Source of the DNA: Platycnemis pennipes
Taxonomy: Eukaryota > Arthropoda > Insecta > Odonata > Platycnemididae
Assembly (NCBI GenBank): GCA_933228895.1
Contig: OW121846.1
Location: 146,090,746 to 146,154,745 of the forward strand
Length of the DNA: 64,000 bases
Reading direction: 5' to 3'
Positions 21,130 through 32,787 of this stretch are shown here, in pieces. A program made the translations under genes and the position numbers. The notes under the pieces are model-generated. The model made no database searches. It saw only the letters and a list, made by a program, of their open reading frames with translations, and was not told the DNA's origin. How positions within the stretch are numbered: the first letter of the stretch is position 1; every line of letters starts with the position of its first letter.

Positions 21130-22070
21130 GTGATGGCCGGATCGGATCTTTCATTTTTCTCGGTTCCGGATTCGGATCCAAAGACACGGAGTAAAATCAG
21201 ATCCGGATCGTAGTTATTAAATATTTGCGGTTTAGCGATCGAAGTGCCCCGTGAATGGAATGTAGGTGTGGTTAGATATTGACAAGAAGAGGATATGTAA
21301 CTATGGTCACGTAATTAGATGAAAACGTTCCCGTGCAACTAGAAGCAAAATAAAGATATATGACTTTTTCCCCCCATTACCCCGGTATCACGGGAAAAAA
21401 ATACGTAGGATGCCATGCGGGTAGCCTACATTCACCGGGATCAGGCGTACAACAAGAGCCTGAACGAGAGCTAGTGTACTGTGCAAAGTTCGATCCCAAT
21501 CGCAGTTTAATTTTTTCTTTCAGTCACTGCATCGAAAATGTTATCATATTCAATTTCAAACCATTACATCTGAATACTCTCTTTATTAGACTTTGTTGTT
21601 TAAATTAGATTTACAAATGAACCACTCATAAATTAAGGATGGTCAGTTCGGATCCAAAGAACCACGGGTCTTTCATTTCATTCGCTACTGAAATCATATC
21701 CAGAGACAGTAAAAATTCAGATCCGGATCGGAGATTTTAACATCTCGCGGCCTCGTGATCGATGCGCCCCGCGAATGGAATGTACTTATGGTAGATACCA
21801 ACAAGGAGAGGTTAAGTAACTCGGGTCACGAAATGAGAAGAAGATTTTTTCCGTGCCACAAACGAGGAAAACAAAATAAAAAATACTCGTATTGACCTTT
21901 TTCTCCATAGGCCCTGATGTGCGAGAAAAATAATTAAGCTGAAAGTCATGCGGGTCGCCTACATTCGCCAGATTCCCGTGAACCTATGAGAGCGTAGTTG
22001 TTAAAAATGAGGGCTAGTGTACTGCCAGTCGCGAGTTCGATCCTTAACACTACCTAAGAATACAGCCGTG
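21130..22070 (+). repeat. Dimeric SINE-like repeat, copy 1
   Basis: Two related units in tandem (unit A 21130-21640, unit B 21641-22070) share GGATCCAAAG, TCTTTCATTT, CAGATCCGGATCG, GATCGA(A/T)G(T/C)GCCCCG.GAATGGAATGTA and a B-box-like AGTTCGATCC near the end. The same A-then-B order recurs at 27932-28690, and single units at 43497-43960 and 44757-44801. The internal tRNA-like box and lack of ORFs suggest a Pol III-derived composite element. The TAGTGATGGCCGGAT start could alternatively be a hAT-MITE terminus. Confidence 0.65.
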
Positions 22071-22195
22071 CTGTATTCCTAGGGTAATGCTAGTTGGCAG
22101 TTAAAAAAAGTAGATTATCAGAAATTTCATGCCAAATAATAAGTAAAAAAATAATTAAATTTGGCGAAAAATTTATATTACAGAATTAAATCGTG

Positions 22196-22405
22196 GAATC
22201 ATTACGTTAACTTTACAGTGTATTTTTGAGTGAAGCATTTGTAAATGTAGTTGAAGCGATAGAAGTACAAAAAAGACAGTATCCACACACAAAGGTTGGA
22301 AATGAAGGATGATAAAGATTTTATTCAATGGTTGAAAGAAAAATTTTAAACAGCGTAAGAATCGAACTTCATTAGCTGCAGCCCACTACTCCACTCTGTT
22401 ATTGT
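22196..22405. repeat. SINE-like interspersed repeat, copy 2
   Basis: Close match to 1-206, with the minus-strand tRNA-like box (AAGTTCGATTCTT) preserved. It lies about 125 bp beyond the dimeric repeat. Confidence 0.6.
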
Positions 22406-23542
22406 TATTACCATTATCTCATTAATTTGCCTTTAACTTAATTTTGCCTACTGTGTTTTTTATGTTGCGTAGGAAGCCATAACTTCTGTATTGGATCTCA
22501 AATGTATGTACTATTAACTGTTTGTTCACATTGGTATGAAGTCTTTATTAATAATATTTAAAAAAAACCCTTCCTTTAAGACTCCTTTTTCCCAACATTA
22601 AACACAGCTTTCACCTTTTTAAAACGATTTTATTTACCGCATTTGTCATTTTAAACACCGCTTTTGATGACTTTTATTCACCATTTTTCGGTGTCCCTAC
22701 TAATAAGAATAATAACACGTTTGATTTCTTTACCCTGTTATCTCGGGGAAAGCCGAGACCGGGAATGCTAGTAATTTATAAATATACTTTTCACTGTACA
22801 AATCTAGACATTCCCAAAGCTTATGAAAGCCACGCTTTACGGTTGCTTTTGCCCTTTGAGTAGGGTTTGAATGAGATGCTGAAGAATCTTTTTTGTAACT
22901 CTAGGTCTTTGGGTCATGGAAAATTATTGCTAAGAGCTGGTTGCTTGTTCTTAGTCTCCTTTTCGCTTCTTTTATCTCACTCACCGCAATAGCATGCCTC
23001 CCTTTGCCTTGGGGGCACAACATATATAATAATAATAATACTTTTTATTACACCGTTAGGAAGTACATGCAAATATAGCAATCTCATTGTCCAGGCCTCT
23101 TCCCCCGCTAACTTCGGGAGGGCAATTCCCCGTACTTTCCGCTAACCTAAGGTTTATCCTTTTTCTTTGAGTAAACAAGGTCACCGTCGCGGACTACCCT
23201 GGGTCCCTTCACTCGCGCGTCACGGTAATTCTCAGAACAGGGGAGAAAGGGTATTTCTGGGTAAAGGGGAGGGAAGATAGGAATGCTACCGGCCGGGGCA
23301 TCGGTGTCGAGAATGTAATAGGTGATGGTTCTCCTGCTTACTGTTTCCAGTATTCACGGTAAATTCGATGGCAGCCCTGATGCTTAGAAAACTCTCTCAG
23401 TTATTCGTTGTCCTCTCAAGCGTACACGTCTAGCACTCCTGTGTCACTCACTTAGGTATCAGTGTTTACTGTCGTTTGTGATTTTTTTCTTTCGCCGTGA
23501 AAGTAATCCTTTTGGTTTTGTGAGAAATTATTATCTTTCTCG
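22406..23542. other. Intronic stretch with a probable non-LTR 3' tail
   Basis: An (ATA)n run at 23027-23040 followed by CTTTTTATTACACCG looks like the 3' tail of a minus-strand non-LTR element, truncated within a few hundred bp. The GC-richer segment 23090-23400 has no convincing ORF. The sequence just before 23543 may be the 5' UTR of the piggyBac transposase. Confidence 0.4.
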
Positions 23543-24140
23543 ATGACAAGTGAAAATGAAAGTGACTTTTCAGAGGAAGAACTGCAAGTCCAAGACATTG
23601 AATATTCCGGATCTGAATCCAGCTTCTCAGAGCATTCTATCCCTGATAGTGAAGATGAAGAGGAATCTGCACCAGAAGGGCAGTGGTGTGAAGTGGATAA
23701 TTCTCGCCAGCCTGCACTCTGCAGGTTCCAGTTTGAGGGAGAATCGTCCTTGAATTTTGACTTGGATGCAGACGGTGACCCACTGCAGTTCTTTGAACTT
23801 TTTCCCGACGAACATGTAGTGGGATTTATAACTGATGAGACGAATCGGTACGCATCCCAGTGTTTCCGAGATGAGGCATCAATAACCCGACACCAATGGC
23901 GCGAGGCAACCAACGCAGAAATGCGAGTGTTTTTGGGGCTGGTGATACTGCAAAGTATTATTCGGAAACCGGAGCAGGAACAGTATGGTCCAGAAGATGG
24001 ATATTAGCAACACCCTTTTTTGGAGAAACAATGTCCCTTCGGCGATTCATCCATCTACGGAGATTTTTGCACTTCAGCAACAACGATGCTTACAATGCAG
24101 AAAATCACCCGAACCCCATACTGAACAAGATTTGGCCAAT
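23543..24140 (+). pseudogene. piggyBac transposase, N-terminal half, broken
   Basis: An acidic N-terminus (SENESDFSEEE, PDSEDEEES) typical of piggyBac transposases leads to the segment NAEMRVFLGLVILQSIIRKPE, then a frameshift near 23985 into WILATPFFGETMSLRRF and RRFLHFSNNDAYN, the conserved block before the catalytic core. The frame is then cut by the CR1/L2-like insertion and resumes at 27111. In family members this protein excises and inserts the element at TTAA. It is not functional as read. Confidence 0.85.
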
Positions 24141-24300
24141 TTATTGTTTTTTATTTATTTATTTATTTATTTGTCATTAGATGGTTATCACCACAATAGA
24201 CATCGTCATGCATATAAACATTCTCACAATAAGAAAGAGAAAAAAAATGCTCACAAAGTGACAACAGTACACAATAGAGCATGAACTATCATGTTGTTAG

Positions 24301-25651
24301 TCAGAACACTTGGTCATTAAGATCATATTCAAGGTATTCTTGCAGTGAGTAAAATGGCTTCGACAATAGCCACTTGTACAATTTAAATTTAAAAATTGTA
24401 TTGCCCATTGTTCTTGCAATGTTGGGTAATTTGTTAAAGAGTTTAATGCCCATATGTCTATGTGCCCGTTGGGTTTTAGACAGTCTACAAAATTCAGTTT
24501 CTAGTTTACTATTGCTTCTAATGTTATAATTATGGACATCAGTCCTAGTTAAAAGTTTGTCAAGATTATCTTTCATTTCAACCAATTGAACATATATATA
24601 TTGAGAGTATACAGTCATGATCTCACTGCTGACAAATAGGGGTCGACAGTGTTCATCATATGCCACATTGTGGAGCAAACGAATTGCTTTCTTTTGGAGT
24701 AAAAACACATTTTTGACGTCCTTTGCGTTGCCCCATAGTCTCAATCCATATAAAATATGGGAATGGAAAAATGCATAGTATGCATTAAGTAGAAAATCTG
24801 TGGTATCTGCGATTTTAGTTTTCTTAATAAATACAATGCCCTTGATAATTTATTACACACAGTGACAATATGTTCATCCCATTTCAAGTACAGGTCGATA
24901 ACAAAACCCAACAACTGCAGAGTTTGATCCAAAGTTATATTTGATAATTTACATATAAGATGTTGTGTTTTATCCTTGTTTAACAGTAATTTATTGGCTG
25001 AAAACCATATTTCTGCTAGATTGATATTTTCATCTGATACATCTGTTACTTGATTGACAGCTCTCCCCCTATGTACGAAGGTAGCATCATCTGCAAACAA
25101 GACTATTTTACCAGTAACATTGCTAGGTAGATCATTTATCATGACCAGGAGAAGGAAGGGTCCCAACACCGATCCCTGAGGTACACCACATTTGAGTTCA
25201 CATACACTTGATTGCTTGCCATTAAAATAAACACATTGTTTGCGGTTGGTAAGATATGATCTTATCAATTCGTAGGGAAGGTGATGGATTCCATAGTACT
25301 TCAATTTATCAAGAAGAACCTCATGAGAGACACAGTCAAAGGCTTTGGTTAAATCACACAAAGACAGAGATGTACATTCTCCATTTTCAAAGGCTTCATG
25401 AATTTTTCAAGAATAGTTTCTACAGCCATTACAGTTGATTTACCGGACCGAAAACCAAACTGAGTAGGAGCGAACAAATTGTTTATTTCGAAGTATAGGT
25501 TCATTTGTTCTTTAATGACTGTCTCAAAAATTTTAGCTAAGATTGGAATCAAATAAATTGGCCTATAGTTGGAAGGCATACTTTTATCACCCCTTTTATA
25601 TATAGGTAACACTTTGCTAATTTTAAGATGATCAGGAAAGTTACCTGACAT
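24301..25651 (-). pseudogene. Reverse transcriptase and C-terminus of the CR1/L2-like element
   Basis: Three overlapping open pieces read KVLPIYKRGDKS...YRPI and QFGFRSGKST, then DLTKAFDCVSHEVLL and GVPQGSVLGP...LFADDATFV, then the post-RT segment. Frameshifts lie near 25355 and 24743. FADDAT holds the two catalytic aspartates. The linker 25652-25927 is open in no frame. Confidence 0.82.
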
Positions 25652-25927
25652 TAGGCATTCATTAATAGCCCCAGCCAGCGGTCCAGCAATAAAACTGCTA
25701 GCTTCTTTTATCCGGTTATTTGAAAAACCATGTATGTCCTTACTATCACTAGCCTTAAGCTTCTTAATGATTCTAATTATATCATTACTATTTATTAAAT
25801 ATCATTTTAATTTGTTGTTTGTAATGTAGTATTTACTGAGCAAGTCAGTAGCATGAATATTCGGAGGTTTAATTTTAGCAAGAGTGGTATAACTATGTGA
25901 GATAAAATAATTATTGAACCTGTCTGG

Positions 25928-26434
25928 CTAAACATTACCCTGTTTAGTTGTACCAGTTTTAGTTGTTTTATGTATTAGTTTCCAAGCTGCTTGATGTTGA
26001 TTACTGGCTTGCTCGACATAAGACAGATTGGCTTTTCTTTTTTCATCAGTAATTTTGTTTTTGTATTCCCTTTTTGAATCTCGATATTGATCACAAATAT
26101 ATGGATCCACAGTTACTTTTGATAGGGTGTGCAATTTAATTACATTCTCTCTTAACTGTCTTAGTTCATTCGAGAACCAAATGTTGGACCGTTTACATTT
26201 TATGCTCTTACTATACTTAATACATTTTTTGGGAAAGGATTCTTCAAGACAGTCAAGTAATATCTGATGCAGAACATAGAAATTATTGCCTACTTCATTT
26301 GGTATCATGTACATGTCCCACTGTATATTAGACAGTAGGTAAGTGAAGTGGATTAACCCCGCAGGTGTTATTTTTCTTATACTCTGGTATCTGGTTGAGT
26401 TAGCTTTATTAAGATCTAAGTCGTCACTATCCAA
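25928..26434 (-). pseudogene. Linker segment between endonuclease and RT of the CR1/L2-like element
   Basis: 168 open residues, Lys-rich, containing FSNELRQLRENVIKLH and YRDSKREYKNKI, the usual helical linker between the endonuclease and RT of non-LTR elements. Confidence 0.65.
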
Positions 26435-27104
26435 ATTGATAGTAAAGATGGTTTAATACATGGTCAGATATGCAATGATCAATAACAGTACACGTATAGA
26501 ATTGATTTCCCAAATTAATAGCAACATTATCAAGGCAAGACTTATTGTGAGTTACTTCTAAATTAGTAAGTCTTAAATTATACGAGGTAAGTACCTGCTT
26601 TAAAATAAGACTTTCTTTTGTCTTACAACAGTTGTCAATATGAAAGTCTCCTGATACAATAAGCTTATAGTCAAACTTCATTAGGTTAGCCAGAGCATTA
26701 TCAAACTGTTTGTTGAATATGTCAATATCCCCATTAGGTGATCGATATACCGTAGCAATAATTATCTCAAGTTTCTTGACTATGACTGCGACTATCTCGA
26801 AATGGAATTCATAACAATATTTTATCATATCCAGTTCCTTATACTCATACTTGTCAGCTATATAGATACATACACCACCATTCTTAGCAAGTTTCCTACA
26901 GTACACAGAAGCCATGTCATAACCTTGTAATTTGTACCAATCACACTCCTCTTTTTTTAGCCAATGCTCACACAAACATAAAACATCATATTGATAATCC
27001 ACAACTAGTTCTTCCATTTCAATGTATTTCGTTCTTAAGCACTGAACATTAGCATGTAAAACACTTATAGATACTTTACACTGATTCGTAATCTTTGAGT
27101 CCAA
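26427..27104 (-). pseudogene. Endonuclease domain of the CR1/L2-like element
   Basis: About 225 residues of an AP-type endonuclease: LHANVQCLR, CLCEHWL (Glu), YRSPNGD, SGDFHIDNC (where GDFN is usual) and a C-terminal ISDH where SDH is the catalytic His motif. The asparagine of GDFN is changed to His, a sign of decay. The frame shifts near 26430 into the next piece. Confidence 0.75.
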
Positions 27105-27110
27105 TGAACC

Positions 27111-27540
27111 CGTTTGCTAGAAGAAAAATTCAAGGCACTTTATACTCCGGAGAGAGACGTAACGGTGGATGAAAGTTTACTACTTTACAAAGGAAGACTG
27201 GGTTGGTGCCAATACATACCTCAAAAGAGAGCAAGGTTTGGGATAAAAACATTTTTATTGTGTGAATCAAAGACGTTTGGTCGTCAATCGTGTACACAGG
27301 AAAAGGAACTTTATTAGATGAGGATTTCAGAAACATGTCCATGTCCTCCAAGGTTGTGATGTCCCTTATGAAACCTCTTTTCGATAAGGGGTACTGTGTC
27401 ACGACAAATAATTTCTATACCTCCCCTGAATTAGCCGAGGCTCTTCTTTCTCGGCGTTGTGACACTTACGGGACTGTTCGTGTGATGCGGAAAGGAATGC
27501 CGGAAGGACTGAAAAACAAAAAAATTGAAGAGGGGTGAAA
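27111..27540 (+). pseudogene. piggyBac transposase, catalytic core, truncated
   Basis: It resumes the frame left at 24140: LLEEKFKALYTPERDVTVDE carries the first catalytic Asp context, then YKGRLGWCQYIPQKRARFGIK. After a frameshift near 27285 comes YTGKGT, MKPLFDKGYCVTTNNFYTSPELA (usually D in the VTTDNFY position, here N), and GTVRVMRKGMPEGLK. It ends abruptly at a CAGGGTGTCCACTGACC repeat. The N for D change removes a catalytic acid. Confidence 0.85.
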
Positions 27541-27931
27541 TAGTGTCCTACAACAGGGTGTCCACTGACCGGGAAAAACCTGGAAAATCGGGAATTATTC
27601 GTGACTTTTCAATGCAGAGAATTGTTCATGGATTATTCGTGATTTTCTGGTCTGAGTTGGGAATTTTAAAAATTCTTATTTCAAGACAAAAAATCCTTAT
27701 TTTATAAATAGGATAAATAACTATGACTTTAAGATATGGATTTGCCGTTGGTATGAATGAATAAATAAACCACGGAAAAGTAGTTGGGCTCAATGTATCG
27801 TCAGCGCTGTGTGGATCGGAGACGTTCGACTGTCGAACGGATGCCTTCAGCGTCACGTCAAGTGCCCTTTGTTCTCATTCATTGCACATCGGACTAAGCC
27901 CATGATACGCAAACATATGCTTAACGTGTAG

Positions 27932-28690
27932 TGATGGCCGGATAGGATCCGTCGGATCCAAAGATCCACGGATCTTTCATTTTACTCGGTTCCGGATTCG
28001 GATCCAAAGACACGGTATAAAATCGGATCCGGATCTTAGATTTTAAATTTTCGCGGCTTAGCAATCGAAGTGCCCCGTGAATGAAATGTAGGTGCGGTAG
28101 ATATTGACAAGAAGAGGATGTGTAACTCAGGTCACGAAATTAGATGAAAATGTTCCCGTGCAACTAGAAGTAAAATAAAAAAATATGACTTTTCCCCATT
28201 ACCCCGGTATCGCGGGAAAAATTACGTAGGATGTCACGCAGGTAGACTACATTTGCCGGGATCAGGTGGACAATGAGAGCTAGTTTAATGTGCGAAGTTC
28301 GATCTGTATCGCAGTTTAATTTTTCTTTCAGTCATTGCATCAAAAATGTTATCATCTTCAATTTCAAACCACTACATCTGAATACTCACTTTATTATACT
28401 TTTGTTGTTTAAATTAGATTTACAAATAGACCATTAATAAATTAATAATGATCGGGTTGGATCCACGGGTCTTTCATTTCATTCGCTACTGAAATCATGT
28501 CCGAAGACAGTAAAAATTCAGATCCGGATCGGAGATTTTAAATTTCACGGCTTAGTGATCGATGTGCCCCACGAATGGAATACGTACGTATGGTAGATAC
28601 TGACAAGGAGAGGTTGTATAACTTGGTCACGAAATGAGAAGATTTTTTCCGTGCCACAAAACAAAATAAAAAAATACTCGTCGTGACTTT
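27932..28690 (+). repeat. Dimeric SINE-like repeat, copy 2
   Basis: Same A then B order as 21130-22070 (TAGTGATGGCCGGAT start, GATCCGGATC boxes, GTGCCCCGTGAATG, TCGATC boxes). Unit B stops near 28690 where Penelope-like sequence begins. Confidence 0.65.
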
Positions 28691-28705
28691 TTTCTGACAT
28701 CAAAT

Positions 28706-28849
28706 GACATCAAATTTGACGAGACCAAGCTCTTGGCCAAGGAAAAAAGATACTTCCCTCGGTATATTAGGGAAGCAATAGAAATTCAGAAAATGAAGTT
28801 TAACTTCAACAGAGAGGATGGGTATCCTCTACATAGCGCCTGGAAATGA
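28706..28849 (+). pseudogene. Penelope-like element, C-terminal end of the ORF
   Basis: The frame reads FDETKLLAKEKRYFPRYIRE, then AIEIQKMKFNFNREDGYPL and ends SAWK-TGA. The REAIEI...NFNR.DG..L...W pattern is the C-terminal signature of Penelope-like RT-GIY-YIG proteins in arthropods. Only this end remains, so it is a 5'-truncated copy. It lies on the host sense strand, unlike the other retrotransposons. Confidence 0.65.
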
Positions 28850-29051
28850 GTCCACAACCACAGCCAATTGGAGAGCAGCTTCCGATCAGCCAATCAGAGA
28901 GCAGAACCTGGCAGCGAACGCTATATAAGCAAGGCAGAAATCACTTGCCGACACCTTCGACCTGAAGACGCTGACAGGACAGTCAGCGAAACTGTTGTCT
29001 ACCAACCAACGGACGCGTACGATTACCCGGAAGAATGCAGAGAGAATGTTA
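28850..29051 (+). promoter_or_regulatory. Penelope-like terminal region: CCAAT, TATA and hammerhead-like motif
   Basis: Downstream of the Penelope stop are AGCCAATTGG and GCCAATCAG (CCAAT boxes), CTATATAAGC at 28921 (TATA), then CTGAAGA (28962-28968), a 6-bp stem GCTGAC/GTCAGC with loop AGGACA, and GAAAC (28988-28992). This matches the CUGANGA-stem II-GAAA core of hammerhead ribozymes, which are known in Penelope terminal repeats. Stems I and III are not convincing and one base (C28969) is extra, so activity is uncertain. Confidence 0.55.
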
Positions 29052-29534
29052 CATTCTGAGTGAATAGAAAATTGAGGTTTTTAGACTTAAAATAGAAAAG
29101 CATGGCAATGAATATTAACATAGAAAATCATCATTCCATGAACAGTGGTTGAATGCTGAAGACTTTAGCCAGTGGGTTCTTTAAGTTCCTCTTGTAGAAG
29201 AATTTGTAATTTCTCATGGAAGTGCTAATTTAGAAAGAGGGTGTTCAATCAAAAAGTAGTTTATCTTTCCCAACCATCAAAGAGAGCCTCTTACTACCTA
29301 AAAACTACATATTTAATTACTTTAATTTATCAATTATTTCCTATTTAATTACTTTATCTATATTATGCTATGGGTTGAACTACAAAAAATCCATATTCCA
29401 CATAGAACTTGAAGAACATCACTCTTGACTCATACAAGAACCACGATATATTAGCCTGGAAATTTTTATAAATTTTGCCTTGAAAACCTTGAATTATGCT
29501 TGCATTTTATATTTTGACTTTTGTGGGCACCCTG
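29052..29534. repeat. Interspersed repeat, copy 2 (first copy at 911-1362)
   Basis: Close match to 911-1362, ending GTGGGCACCCTG. Confidence 0.55.
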
Positions 29535-31164
29535 ATGATGCATTTATCATCTGAATATCATCCCGAAGGCTGATGGCGTTGGATCTTCTGGCGTTGGAGT
29601 TCTGTCGACTAATCGACATCTATTGTGTGCTTACAATTTTTAATAAATGACAATTACAATTGATGTTATGGTAGATGCTACCTGTGCTGTTTTTAAGTAC
29701 CCTTTTGCGCCGGAGCCTTGCAATGAAAAATGCTTCCCTTGTTATTAGTACCGTGAGCATATCCTTGTATTTCTCCGTACAGAACTCACTCTTGGCAAGG
29801 AATCGCACAGACATACTCCTCGTTTATCATGTATCACAAATCAGGGAAGCCGGACCCTCTCCTCGATCACTCGGCAGAGGTGATAACGACCCTCTTCTCA
29901 GTACCATCCCCACTCAGCCAACTATTCGTTTACTCATTTTCTAAAAATATTTGCCGCCTAATATGAAAATACAGGCCCAGCAGTTCTTAACGAATGTTCT
30001 GTTCTGCATTTATTAATTTTAAATGGAACTTTACCGTTATTATTAACAAACTTTTTGCAAAATGAACACTCGACAATTTTTTTTATAGTAGAGTTCCGTT
30101 GAAAATGTGGAAATGCACAGAAAAAACTTTATAAATGTAACTCTGAGTTCATACTTTCCCAGCATGCTACAAATATTGGGATACTTATTGTTATAGTTAT
30201 ATACCCACCGAGTATGTAAACAAATGCTTGACCACGGACACACAGTGAAAGCATCTACCATGCTGAGACGAAAGATTGGAGATTACCCCTGTCCGCATGC
30301 CACGGAAGGTTCCAGCAAAGAGCGGGGCGGGGAAACGATAAAGTTGTCATTTTTAGGGTCGATCCCTCAGTCGTGTGTACGTAATTGACTCAACTAAACT
30401 GGTTTTCCCCAGAAGACCCCCTTCACCCAAGAAGAGTTCTTCGTGTCTTCACGATGAAATTCATCTGGGCGTGACTCATTCAGTGAGAAGAGGAGTAAGT
30501 AACCCAAGTAGATCTCTCCGCCTTATCAGTGTCTACCCCCGCCCAGCTTCGCTTCGACCCAGGTGGCCAACACTAGTGGGGGAGGAGTTAGGTCACATTT
30601 TGGGGTTTCTGCAGCCAACACTTTTTATGCTTGCTTGCATCTCGCTTAGCAGCGACATGCAAGCAATGTTGACATGCCGTTAGTTCACTTGCGTGGAAAG
30701 AGCTACGCCATTTATTAATGACATTATTATGCTTCAATTGAAAAATCTACGCGTGGGCGTGGTTTATAAGTTCGCTGCCTAAGGGCGGAATACGAAAATT
30801 TACCGTTCAAAATGTTGCTTGGATTTATTAGTTATCCCAATAACAGACGAAATTTAATATGAGAATAATGAATTTTCCTCATTGAAACGGATGAACTGAC
30901 AGCTTTCTAACAAGTGCGAAAAAGTGCTACAATGTTCCGACATTTCTATGCCTTGGTGCGACGCGTAGCTATTTCGTGGATAGATTTCAACGGGCTCTCA
31001 TGATTTTTCATAAACACATTTGATTTACGCTTGTTTTCCACAAGTTTAAATGAAGTGCTGCGTGACGATGAAGAAGATGAAAGTGATGATGGCATCATCC
31101 CAAAATCCTCCAGCCATTAAATAACTTGCATCATTTCCCATTACTTCACGAAGTTGATGATGAT
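29535..31164. other. Intronic stretch, no gene
   Basis: No recognisable exon or transposon ORF. The end (31060-31190) is rich in GAT/ATC triplets that belong to the 3' tail of the RTE element. Confidence 0.45.
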
Positions 31165-31705
31165 TTAATAGATCATCATCATCAAGGGTCAACAATCCTA
31201 GGATTGGTTTGACGCAGCCCTCCACTCGATTCTTCTCTCGGCCAACCTCTTCATACCAACGTAGTTCCTCTCTTTCACGTCCTTTACGACCTGCTCCATG
31301 TAACTCATACGAGGCCTGCCTCTTCCTTTCTTCCCGTTCACTTTTCCCTCGACGACTGTCTTCATCAGGCCATCGTGTCTTAAGATATGGCCGATTAGGT
31401 TGTCCCGTCTTCTTTTTTATAGTTTTCAGTAGACTTCTCTTTTCTCCTACTCTTCTTAGGACTTCTTCATTTGTCACTCGGTCGATCCATTTTATCTTCA
31501 TCATTCGTCGATAGCACCATATTTCGAATGCTTCCACCCTTTTCTTCTCCGCTGCTGTCATCGTCCATGCCTCACTGCCATAAAGGAACATGCTCCAGAT
31601 ATACATTTTAATGAATTGCTTCCTTACTTCCAAGCTTGTATTTCCAGCTGTTAGTAGATTCTTATTTTGATACAATGCCCTCTTTGCCTGGGCTATTCTA
31701 CTCAC
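31046..31705 (-). pseudogene. RTE C-terminal segment
   Basis: Reads SRIAQAKRALYQNKNLLT, LYGSEAWTM and RRMMKIKWIDRVTNEEVLRR, the typical tail of RTE proteins. It is out of frame with the RT piece. The last 60 residues run into the 3' tail and flank and are not real protein. Confidence 0.75.
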
Positions 31706-31781
31706 TATTTCTTTCTTGCTTCGTCCATCTATTGGTTACTCTTTTTCCCAGGTAACAGAACTCTTTCACCTCTTCCAGTTT

Positions 31782-32787
31782 CTATTTTCCTAGTTTAACG
31801 TTGGTTTTGGCCTCTTCTCTTTTGCTGCACACCAATATCTTAGTTTTCTTCTTATTGATCTTCAGCTGATGTCTGGTCATTGTCCTTTCCATGGTTGTTA
31901 GCATTTTATTCAGTTCCTTCTCTGTCTCTGCTATGAGAGCTATGTCATCAGCGAATCGTAGCATGCTGATTGTTTCTCCGTGGATGTTCACTCCAGAACA
32001 CTTCTCCTTGACTTCATTGATGGCTCTCTCAATGTAAACGTTAAAAACGGGAGACAGTGCACAGCCTTCACTCACTCCTTTCCTTATTCTTGCTTCTTCA
32101 CAGCTGGGTCCAGATTTAATCACAGCTACATGGTTTTTATACAAACTGTGGATAATTCGTCGATCATTGTAGGAAACTCCAATTCCTTTCAGAATATCAA
32201 GCATTGAATTACAATCCACGTTGTCGAAAGCCTTCTCTAAATCCACAAATGCAATGAAGGTCGGTTTGTTCTTCTCCATTCTCTTCTCTATAAGCAGCCT
32301 AAGGGCCAATATTGCTTCTCTTGTACCCTTACTTTTCCTGAATCCGAATTGATCTTCATCCAGGAACTCCTCTGCTTTTCGTTCTATTCTTCTGTAGACG
32401 ATCCTTGTCAATATCTTGGATGCATGTGTCGTCAGGCTTATAGTCCTAAAATTTTCGCATTTCCCTGCTCTCTTCTTTTTGGGAATAGGAATGATGGATG
32501 TTTTTCTCGAAGTCCCTGGGTATTTCTCCTGTTGAGTACATGTCGCAGATGACATTATAAAGTTGGGCCAATGTCCTCTCTCCCGCATTCCTTATCAGTT
32601 CTGCGGGTATATCATCAATTCCAGAAGCCTTATTCATCCGAAGGTCCCTTACTGCTGCGTCGAATTCCGATCTCAATATTGATGCTCCCATATCATCCTT
32701 CTCGACTTCGCTTTCCTCTTCAATCACTTTCGTGCTGAGGTCGTTCCCGTTGTATAACTCTTCGAGATATTCTTTCCATCTCTTCAC
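31782..32787 (-). pseudogene. RTE reverse transcriptase
   Basis: Two overlapping open pieces (113 and 268 residues) with a frameshift near 32490. Visible motifs are RMNKASGIDDIPAEL, FRTISLTTHASKI, DQFGFRKSKGTREAI, FVDLEKAFD (Asp), KGVSEGCALSPVFN and LRFADDIALIAE. RTE families usually read QGC at the SEGC position, so one residue is altered. Confidence 0.85.

Larger units (their letters stand above)
24141..27110 (-). mobile_element. CR1/L2-like non-LTR retrotransposon, decayed, inserted in piggyBac
   Basis: On the minus strand an endonuclease, an RT with FADDAT and a C-terminal WGN..DVKNVFLLQKKAIRLL segment can be followed across five open pieces broken by frameshifts and stops. The 3' end has an (AAAT)n-type tail at about 24146-24172. 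The ends are placed by where the piggyBac reading frame stops and resumes (WPI / LLEEKF). Clade assignment (CR1/L2/Daphne group) rests on the FADD box and post-RT segment. No clear target duplication was found. Confidence 0.8.
27554..29534. mobile_element. Candidate DNA transposon with CAGGGTG...CACCCTG ends
   Basis: CAGGGTGTCCAC at 27554 faces GTGGGCACCCTG ending at 29534. The enclosed 2 kb holds a dimeric SINE-like copy and Penelope-like sequence, so if real it is itself a composite. No target duplication was seen. The fragment 911-1362 shares the right end. Confidence 0.35.

Noticed and set aside
24141..27113. A long target duplication around the CR1/L2-like insertion
   Set aside because: CCAAT occurs on both sides but is 5 bp and not at comparable positions; no convincing duplication.
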